From assembly GCF_051106095.1 (NCBI RefSeq), contig NC_135786.1, forward strand, positions 207,199,001-207,263,000: DNA of 64,000 nucleotides, in the 5' to 3' direction. Positions 55,731 to 64,000 of this stretch are shown here, in pieces. The notes beneath the pieces are model-generated. The model searched no databases and was not told the origin of the DNA. It worked only from the letters and a program-made list of their open reading frames with translations. The position numbers and the translations under genes were made by a program. This stretch comes from Pogona vitticeps. Lineage: Eukaryota > Chordata > Lepidosauria > Squamata > Agamidae. The stretch's first letter is position 1. Each line of letters begins with the position of its first letter.

Positions 55731-58621
55731 AAGGACTGCATGTTTCCATTTCCTTCATTAGGCAAACAGAGGTGGGTGTCTCTGGCTGCAGATTCTATAG
55801 GAACAGCAATGAAGGTGTTGGTAGACAGAGGTATGTGTGCCCCCAAATCTACCCTGAACCCTCTGATACATGAAGAGGAGACCAATCCTCTGGCACGGTT
55901 GAAGTAAAACCCAAATTTTGCTCTTTTTGACTTATACAGGGAAGTATGTATGCATGTGCCTATGTGTCATTTTATCCTTGCACCAGACAGCAAAGTGGGT
56001 GCATAACCTTTGGCCTGTGGAGGTAGTGCTGAAGATCAGGTGGAAGTAGCCAAAAGTCTGTGTTAGTTTCTGGTCACCAAGGGCAGGGTTGGGCAATGTA
56101 CAGACTTACGGATGTTGCTGGACTCAACCCCCAGCATTCCTTACCATTGAGTAGGACTGCAGACCAACTCCTCTCAAGAAGGTTGCACATGGTCATCTGT
56201 ATTCTCCAGGGAATTGTGGCCTCAACTTGGAATACATTGTTTGGCAAGTACTGATAGGCAGGAATTTTAAAAAATGTGAAGTAAAGCTTTCTCAAAGCCT
56301 GATGCCTTTAGCCGTTTGGATGTCAGTGTCTGGAATGGTCTCTACAGTTTTATAGTACTAGAATTTTTCCTTCTAACTTTCGTAAAGAGAGAAGAAGACA
56401 GAGAGATAATACAAAGGTGAGACATAAGATTGCATCTAAGAGTATTCTTTTGACATAACGTTCTTTGATCTAATGGCAGTTTCTGCTGGAGGAACAAGAC
56501 TGTTAAAAAGGAACCCCAGCCCCATCTCAGGAGAAGATGGGGAAGAGAGTAGAGACCTGTAGGGGGAGAAGGGATTAACAGAAAGCATACCCATTTCTTC
56601 CACTGATGGTGCCTTTTGTATAGAAAACATGTTCTCTACCAAAGGCTATGTGGTGTGTTCTTATGATGAAAGAACGAATGTTATTAAATTAATATGAGGG
56701 AGTCCAAAGCATTTTGGAGAATAAAGCTATCTTCAGTCACTTATAATTGCTCTCACACTGTCTGTGAACCCTAAAACATTATACTGCGGATGGAATAAAA
56801 ATAATTATGTAGATGAAAGTATAGGTTTTCTTGTGGAATTGTCTATGAGTTCTTGGCAGGTCTAATCTCTTCACTAAGTCCTTTCCATGAATTCAGGAGG
56901 GAGCAGGGAAGTGTGCTGGCTGGTACTGAGTACAGCAGGATTAAAATAACACTTGCTAGTCAATGTTAGGTATCCTAATAAAGGTATTACTCATCATTGT
57001 CTTCAGATCGTGAACAAGAACCACATGGGTGTTCCCCCCCCCTTTTTTGTGGGATGACAATTATGTTTCTGCTAACATTTTAGTTGTGGTTTCTCTTGAT
57101 TTAGTTTTGGAGATGTAAAGATACTGTTTTTTTATTTCATAAAATATTAGTTCCCATGACTTCAAGAAATCTGGAGATAAAGGTGCTTTGAAATGCAAAA
57201 TTGGTTGTAGGTAGGAGGAGAATATTCAGTGCTGGTTAATCAAAGGTAACTATAGGCCAAATGAACAGGAGGGCAGGAAGGAATAATGATGGTTGACCAA
57301 AAACATCACTAGAAATACACTCTCAAAGTAACTCTAGAGCACCTTCAGAAGGCCAAACTGCATGTTAACCATCTGAACTGAAGACAATTAACGTGTAATA
57401 AATAGGAGCCAAGAAAAAGCCTAAACACCCTTAGAACTAGATTGGGGTAATTTAACTTCCTGTCCTCTCTGCCATTGTTCCACCAAAAGTCTCCGGTAGA
57501 AGCTGCTTGCATGTATTTCAAGCATTAGTGGGAAAGGACCATGTGATCAGTCTAGCTTGTGCTACTGTTCTCTGTTTAGGCCAGAGTTTTGAATGTTACA
57601 GCCTGTCCACATAGGTATTTGTCACACTGATGGATCAGATTGGTCTGCTCTTTTCTTGGGTGTCCACATGTGGACATCACTAGAGTAGACCAATTTGCCC
57701 CAACCTTCAACTTTTTGAACGCCTGTCCAGGAGTTCTGTTCTTTTTGGGACAGGTTAGAGGGCTCCAATTTAGGGTCTGTTCAGATTGTCTGTTAAAATT
57801 GAGGTATAAAGGAGGAGCAACGTGCCATTTGGGGCGCTCTTCTTGTTCTAACAACATATTGACTTTTGTGTGAATAAAATGCTTCCCCTGTCATAAAGCA
57901 TCTGCCATACCAGACATAAGCCATTCTTCCAGTCATCGACAGCAGCAAGTTGATGGACACTAAAAGACAAAGTATTTTAAAGGAAGAAATGGTCTGTTCA
58001 TTTCATAAATGTGACACTCAAACTAGCGTATTATCTAATAGTAAGGGGGATGACCATTTTAATATAGTGGACTGAGTCCCTCTACTGGCTGAAATGTAAC
58101 TGTGCACCTACAAGTAGTTAGTCTATTTCACCCTCAGGAACTGATTTAATAACTCAAGTGAAACACCATACATACTCCCTCCTTTTCAAACTAATGGGCA
58201 TAGCAAGCTTCCTTTACACACATATACATACACACATTTGCAGCCTTTCCAGTTATGCTTAAAACAAATTTCCCCAATGCTGTGCACTCCTCTCAAGCAC
58301 CGTGATTTGTTTTTAAAAGCAACAGTGAATATAAAGGAACCTGCTGTCCAATAAGTTGGGTCTGAGATACCGTTCTAGATTGAGACTTTAAAAAAACATA
58401 GTGGTGGAAATGTGATTTTAAAAAACTGAATAATTCCTCAGTATATAATAGGTCATTTAAAAGGAAAAGTGGGGAGATAATTTTCATGTTCATTTTAAAG
58501 CAAGATTGTAAATAAACCTGATCTTTATTTTAATGTGTGACTATAGTATATTAACAATTCATTTTACAATGTACCCCATTTAGCTTTTTTCTCCTCAATT
58601 AAACTTTATTTTTAAACAAAT
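55731..58621. other. Gene-free stretch between the convergent third FABP gene and IMPA1
   Basis: No exon recognised. A perfect 14-bp palindrome gtccacatgtggac is at 57662-57675, and a segment near 57810-57830 resembles one at 21595-21615. Confidence 0.35.
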
Positions 58622-58700
58622 ACAGTAGGACCTCTATTTCCATGGAAGATCCGTTCCACAATGAATGCCTGAAACTGTGTATAGTGGCAGATAGAAGCAA
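58622..58700. mobile_element. Tigger-like element terminus, fragment
   Basis: tacagtaggacctctatttc, catggaagatccgttcc resembles the termini of Tigger/MER2-type elements (TA followed by cagt...). No matching right end was found. Confidence 0.4.
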
Positions 58701-60248
58701 TTTACATGACTGCACTGTAAGATTTTTATCATTAAACAGTGGTGCATGTTCTAGTGAAATTAATAGGAAGCAACAGGTTAGGCTAAGACAACTTTGCCCC
58801 TACAATGATTCTGAATATGAAACAAAGTAAATTTGGAGTTTAAAAAGATCCTACTGGTTAGGACACATGTCTGGCTGGAGAAAATTCTATTTCGAGAAAA
58901 TCCTTATCCATCTAACATGTCAGGCAAAAACAGATCAAAAAATAAAAACATAAAGAACTTTAAGGCACCTTAAAGACTAACTGCTATATTTTATTGTGAG
59001 CTTTCATGGATGAACATGGTTACTTCTTCTAAAACTCACCTTTTTAACATGCTGATGGCTACACAGTTGTGGCTGAATTAGGCTAGAACATTGGATGATT
59101 TAATAAAAGGCCAGAGATTTCACAAATGTGTGTGTAAAATATATTAGAATGTGAAATTTATAGAACTTTACCAGTGCTGTGAACATATCATTAGTCACAA
59201 TACAGAGACTCCGTGGACAGGACTTCTGCATCAGGTACAGTACACATTTTGGCCAGAGATCCAGCAATGCAATAACAAGCTATGCACTCTTAATGTACAA
59301 TTCACATCATTTTTGGCTGTCACAAAGCTCTGTTGATGAATCTCCTAATGCTTTTTTACATTGGTGATTTTTTCTCTTCCAACAGATGACAGTCAATTAA
59401 TTTATAGTAAAGAGTGGCACAACATATCAGGACACACAAAACCCTGAAAATGTCTTGTGCACCAAGAAGACCAACAAATACATTTTAGTGACAGCTTCTG
59501 TTGGTCAGTAATCTTTTTAAAGCAACAGACCTACACAAGTTTATGCCATAATATCTTGGTTAACTATCCTTCCAGGGTGTCACAAGACACAATGTTGTCC
59601 CTGGAAAAATATGTTGTTTATTTATTCCATTTCTTGAGAGGGAAAAGTTAAAAATAACTAAATCTTTCAGATTTTTAAAGGAAAAATTAATCTCTCCCCA
59701 AATTCTCAATTTTTTAAAGTAAAGATAAATTGCTCAAAAGTAGCCTTTAGAAATCAAGGCTCAGTGTAATAACTATATTAACATTAGAGCTTTAAAAACT
59801 TACTTGTTAGATCACAACACAGAGAATTGCCAGTGAACATGGCCCTGGCCAAACTGGCTGACGCATTCTGGATGCTGCATGCAAAATGTAACTTTTTTAA
59901 GATGTGGTTCCGAATAATTGTTGTAATAGTTCTATGTTTCTTTCATACTCTAATTGGAGACTAATGATTTTTGGTGGTGGTGTACCTGGATGTAGGTAAA
60001 GTTTGTTTTTCTTTTATGTACTCTTCTGGAAGCCACTGTGAAAAAAGAGTAACCGCACAACCGCAGCATGAGCAAGCCAAAGATGCGCATACCTCCACCA
60101 CAGAGCTTATATTATATCTTTCATGTATCTAAAGGAATACTGAACAAGCCAATACTGAACAAATTTATATGAAATACTATAAAAACACCTCCAGGTACAC
60201 CATATAGTGGCCAAGGTAGACGCTGTGACCAATCTAGGTTCGGCAAGC

Positions 60249-60608
60249 AAGGGGTCCCCAACCTTTTTCACTCCGTGGATGGTTGGGGAAGGCAGGGCAC
60301 CGCCACACTTGTGCGCATGCACGAACGAGTGCTCTCTTGCAAGAGCATGTGCATGCATGCGCAAAGAGCAGCATGGTGCTTGTGCCGGTGCGCCTGCTTG
60401 TGTGCATGTGCAAATGGCAGCGCTAGTGCAGGCACTCGCTCGTGCGCATGCACAAATGGCAGCATGGCACTCACAGAGTACGCTGGAGCATGCACGCAGG
60501 CTGAGCGAGGGTGAGTGCATGGGGGGGTGGGAGGTCTGTCTTCACAGCCCGGTTCATCTCGGGCCACAGACTGGCACCGGGCCGCGGACCAGGTGTTGGG
60601 GACCTCTG
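60249..60608. mobile_element. hAT non-autonomous element (ggggtccccaacc family), CpG-rich
   Basis: About 360 bp. Termini aaggggtccccaaccttttt and aggtgttggggacctctg, with cagactggcaccgggccgcg next to the right end. The interior is rich in alternating gcatgcgc. An 8-bp flank similarity (cggcaagc / ctgtaagc) is imperfect. Produces several spurious frames of about 130 codons. Confidence 0.7.
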
Positions 60609-61732
60609 CTGTAAGCAACAATGGTAGACAGTCCATCCATCTATCTGAATGCCACAAAAACGGGGTGGAACCAAAGTTATGCTATGATGGCATCTATTTG
60701 GTCCTTAGGTTACTAAGGGAAGTCCTCTATTCATATTGGTTGTGTGGCAGATGATTTAATTTTTCCTTGGCATGTTATTTCTGGACCTTCTTTCTATTGC
60801 CAAGTCTATTTTATCCTTTAAAATATTCAACTGTGACTCTCTTTTTAAAAAAGGATTAAGACTCTGTCACTTGTCCTCAAAGTTCCCTCTAATTTTCTGC
60901 CCCGCTAGGCAGGGCTCTGCCCCTCTCATGCACAATGCTTCCCCCTCCACATGGGATTCCATTGTGACCAGAACAAAGAGGGCTGAAAACCATCACTGTG
61001 GGTGCACAGAGGAGGAGGAGGAGACCTGCGTAGAAGAGGGCAGGGGCACACGGACTTGGAGGGAGCCTTGCTTGTCCTTCAGATGTTGTTGGTCTGAATA
61101 GAGATGGGAAATGCTTCTTTTTTGGACTGTAACTCCCAGAAAGCATGGTGATGTTGGCTGCTAGAATCTTTGGAACTGTAATTCCTCAAAATATTTTTCA
61201 TTCTCTGGCTCTGAAACAACCAGCAACCCCAGCCATCAGAGTCAACAGTGAGGTGTCATGCACACTATAGTCAGACACCATCTGTAGGGTCACACAGCCA
61301 CCCTTCCAGTCTTTAAAAGATACAGCATTTTGTAACCCACATCAGGAGAAAAACGTATATGACAAAAGAATGCATACATGAGTCCCGCAACTTTGTTGTG
61401 AAATGAAATGACCCTGAATTACATACATGGGGCATATACAATATATCAATTCCTGAGATAAAATAACCCACTCTTCATTTCTAGCAGCCCTCCTAGACAT
61501 TTCTCAAATGTTCATATTCCACTTTCACAAGACAAAATAAATTTCCAGAAACTCTTGAGTTGGGAAAGAAGGAATTAACAGATTTTGAAATAGCAGGATG
61601 CACTACTAACCCTACTGTTTCCTGCCACACTGCTCAAGTGCAAAGGATGTGCTTAACCCTGAAAGAGCTTTTGAAGCACAGGATCCAAGTGAAAGGAGCT
61701 GTCGATCATATGAAGGATCACATTTTGACACA
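60609..61732. other. IMPA1 3' flank
   Basis: Should include the IMPA1 3' UTR just below 61733. A MITE scrap lies at 61115-61190 (ggactgtaactcccagaaag). No other exon seen. Confidence 0.4.
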
Positions 61733-62657
61733 TTAATCTGTTGCATCGTCCCTTTGATAAGGAATGGCCTGAAGCTGTTTAGCAATCTGCTCTGCTAATG
61801 CTTGGCTATTGGCCGCAATTATCCTTCTGGACATCAAATCGAATGGCCCTCCTAGAAGAAGAGAATACACAGAAGTACATAAGGTTTCCTGGCTTGTAAG
61901 GGACGCAACAAACCAAGTTCCTACAATAGTAGGAATGAGCTAGCAATAACTATGTATATTAGCAGGAAGTTCACTCTCAGTAAAATTGGTATTTGCCAAA
62001 TTTCTGGTTTATGAAATGTAACTAATTATAATTTTTTCAGTGACATGAAAAAGTAAATATGATAAGTTGATTCACTCGCAATACTAATCCAGTGGCTGTT
62101 CCCTGGCAAAAAGTAGGTATAAACAGTTATGTAACATTTGTTGGATGATATTATCTCCACCCCATCTTGAGATCATTAGATTTAGAGCGAGATTGAAATA
62201 TATTTAATCATAATCACGAATCAAGCATAAATTACTTGCATGGTTGCCCAACTGGATGGGATACAATTAAATGTTCAAGTCTAACTTGTTGTTGTTTAGT
62301 CATTTAGTCGTGTCCGACTCTTCGTAAGCCCATGGACCAGAGCATGCCAGGCCCTCCTGCCTTCAAGTCTAACTTAACATTCCCTAGATTAGACTACTTG
62401 TTTTTGAGTAACTGGCAACTGTTAATTGCACACAATAAACACACCTCTTTCAGTTAAGAAAAGCACAAAAATATACCTGGATGTTTTTATGTTTTTGTTT
62501 TTTACCTGACACATCAAGCAGCACTCCTCCTGCTTCAGTGATGATTATTCCAGCTCCCGCCATATCCCAGCAGTGAATCCCCATCTCATAGTAGGCATCT
62601 GCTCCACCAGTTGCCACCAGGCACATATTTATGGCTGCTGTTCCAACTGCCCTAATC
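61733..62657 (-). CDS. IMPA1: Inositol monophosphatase 1, last two coding exons (gene continues beyond the right edge)
   Basis: Mg2+-dependent, lithium-inhibited phosphatase that hydrolyses myo-inositol monophosphates to free inositol in the cytosolic inositol recycling pathway. Two exons are readable: 62506-62657 (152 nt) and 61733-61851 (119 nt with the TAA stop), separated by a 654-bp GT-AG intron. The first encodes IRAVGTAAINMCLVATGGAD, AYYEMGIHCWDMAGAGIIIT and EAGGVLLDVS. It contains the family's second signature (WDxAGAG), whose Asp is a metal ligand. The last encodes GGPFDLMSRRIIAANSQALA, EQIAKQLQAIPYQRDDATD and the stop. Both are near-identical to the mammalian C-terminus as I recall it, with a slightly different tail. 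Upstream exons lie beyond base 64000 or in the unread 62.9-64 kb stretch, where I recognised none. IMPA1 beside FABP genes is conserved vertebrate synteny. No polyadenylation signal was identified with confidence. Confidence 0.95.
62288..62361 (-). mobile_element. Very short BovB 3' end (74 bp) with 14-bp target-site duplication, IMPA1 intron
   Basis: Plus strand reads gttgttgtttagtcatttag, tcgtgtccgactcttcgtaa, catggaccagagcatgccag: the last 74 bp of BovB, reversed. It is flanked by ttcaagtctaactt at 62274-62287 and 62362-62375, both perfect. The insertion lies in the final IMPA1 intron. Confidence 0.9.
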
Positions 62658-62714
62658 CTAAGAGAGATTACATGTATTGGTGCAATAAATGAAAAACCAT
62701 ATAGTCTTTGTTAC

Positions 62715-62892
62715 ACACTGTCAAGTTGCAACCAACTTATAATGATCCTAATAGGGCTTTCAAAATAAATAAATCATTTAAATAGTGGTTTTACCAGTTC
62801 CATACCTCCAGTGAGCTTTTATGGCTGAATGGGGATTTGAACCCAAGCTTCCTGAGTCCTACTCTCCCATTCTATCCATTACACCACGTTGG
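62715..62892 (-). mobile_element. Decayed tRNA-derived SINE, IMPA1 intron
   Basis: Plus strand: gatcctaatagggctttcaa, gaatggggatttgaacccaa, gcttcctgagtcctactctc, tatccattacaccacgttgg: the reversed tRNA-like head, same family as 20280-20452. Confidence 0.65.
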
Positions 62893-64000
62893 GTATCGGT
62901 CATATAGTCTTACACTTAAGTATTTATGGTAATCAACAGTCATTTGCTGATAGGAGGTGTGAATGATGGGTTTGACTATAGTATTGAAAGTCCCATTGAT
63001 CTCAATGCTACTTATGTGCAACTAATTTAATTATAGATCCAAACAAAAGGTTTTGAATTGAATTGGATGTCCATTAGTGATGCTTCAGTCATGGATTTCT
63101 GCACTACACTTGAGGCCATTTCCCACAGTACAATTCCTTGATCAGCACATTATTCTTGATAACAGCACATTGCCATACCAAACCATCCTCCCCCCCCCCC
63201 GCAAAACAGTGGGGCATAGCTTGCAGTTCTGGTGACAGATGACCCTTGGCTACAACTGAAGTTCCACAAGTCAGCTAGGTTAGGAGACACTGCTTATTGG
63301 CTTCGGACATCTTCCCACCCACCCCCAAACCAGTGAAGATTTACGGTAAATATGAGGGGCTTTCACTTCCACATACCCCACCCCCACTGATTTCTACCTT
63401 TCAGTAGGTGGGAAGGGTTTATATCTCCCATACTACTGTGGGCTGAGGTTTGTGTATGTGGACACAAACAAACCTGTATGGGGCCCCTTAGGCTGAAAAT
63501 GCTGCATATCCCTATTATAAAAGATATGTGTGAAGTGTAAATCCACTGAAATAAGTGACAATAGATCAATTTGTGTATTATTTAACACATTTTAATCAAA
63601 TATTTGAGACAGGGGAATGGGCTTTCCTGCCAGCACTACATGTTAAGAGTCTCAAACTGGTAAAATGAAATATCTTTTTCCATCATCCAATTCACTCAGG
63701 ACCAATTTAACTCTGTACCTATGAACAGATTGAGAATGATGGGGTATATGTACTTTCCCAAGCTCTGCCTTATTTATTGTTAGAAACAGAAACCTCCCTC
63801 TGGCAATACATTTCTTGCACAACAGCCATCTCCACTGCTACCTTTGCTAGTTCCTAGCCTTATTTCCTTTTTTTTGCTCTTATACCATCTCCCATACTCA
63901 GAGTAAGGGGCTACACAGTTCATTATACTCAAGGGAGAGGGGGATAGCTCCCCAATATGGACACCTCCTTTCTTACCAAAGCAAGGACTTTTCTTCTGCT
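62893..64000. other. IMPA1 intron sequence to the right edge
   Basis: No further IMPA1 exon was recognised. A poly-C run lies near 63189-63200. Confidence 0.4.

Noticed and set aside
60107-60657. Several 130-codon frames on both strands
   Set aside because: They lie in a CpG-rich hAT element whose GC content removes stops. No conserved motif.

Overview
The window is vertebrate nuclear DNA, almost certainly from a squamate reptile (lizard). The evidence is spliced genes with GT-AG introns, five Sauria SINE copies (a reptile tRNA-derived SINE with a BovB-related tail), BovB LINE pieces, many hAT and Tigger-like MITEs, L2-like LINE tails and long tetranucleotide arrays. There is no bacterial or viral gene organisation, and most open frames are chance or repeat-derived.

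Four host genes can be read. Three belong to the intracellular lipid-binding (fatty acid-binding protein, FABP) family and share the family layout: four coding exons of 73, 173, 102 and 51 nt including the stop, introns in phases 1, 0 and 0, and a 132-residue product. PMP2 (18839-26203, minus) and FABP4 (32457-39760, minus) are clear. A third intact paralog (46548-50265, plus) lies where mammals carry FABP12 but on the opposite strand. Its first exon looks like FABP9 and its body like PMP2. The last two coding exons of IMPA1 (inositol monophosphatase 1) lie on the minus strand at 61733-62657. The gene continues past the right edge. This is the vertebrate PMP2-FABP4-...-IMPA1 neighbourhood (human 8q21). 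FABP5 is not visible here.

Layout: 1-18.6 kb is gene-free with repeats (BovB tail, two Sauria SINEs, a LINE 3' end, hAT MITEs, one more SINE and a compound tetranucleotide array). 18.6-26.3 kb is PMP2. 26.3-32.3 kb is intergenic and holds an L2-type LINE end, a tandem hAT MITE pair abutting a Tigger-like element, and an AATG array. 32.3-39.9 kb is FABP4. 39.9-46.5 kb is the head-to-head spacer to the third FABP gene and includes a second MITE pair and a GC-rich hAT element nested in a SINE. 50.4-61.7 kb is intergenic between the convergent third FABP gene and IMPA1, with a Tigger-like element carrying an internal minisatellite and a CpG-rich hAT element. 61.7-64 kb is the IMPA1 3' part.

The FABPs are soluble cytosolic carriers of long-chain fatty acids. 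IMPA1 is a neighbour by old synteny, not by shared pathway. I found no convincing undescribed system. The most notable items are the inverted, sequence-divergent FABP paralog, MITE pairs sharing a target-site duplication, and Sauria SINE insertions very close to exon 2 in two FABP paralogs.
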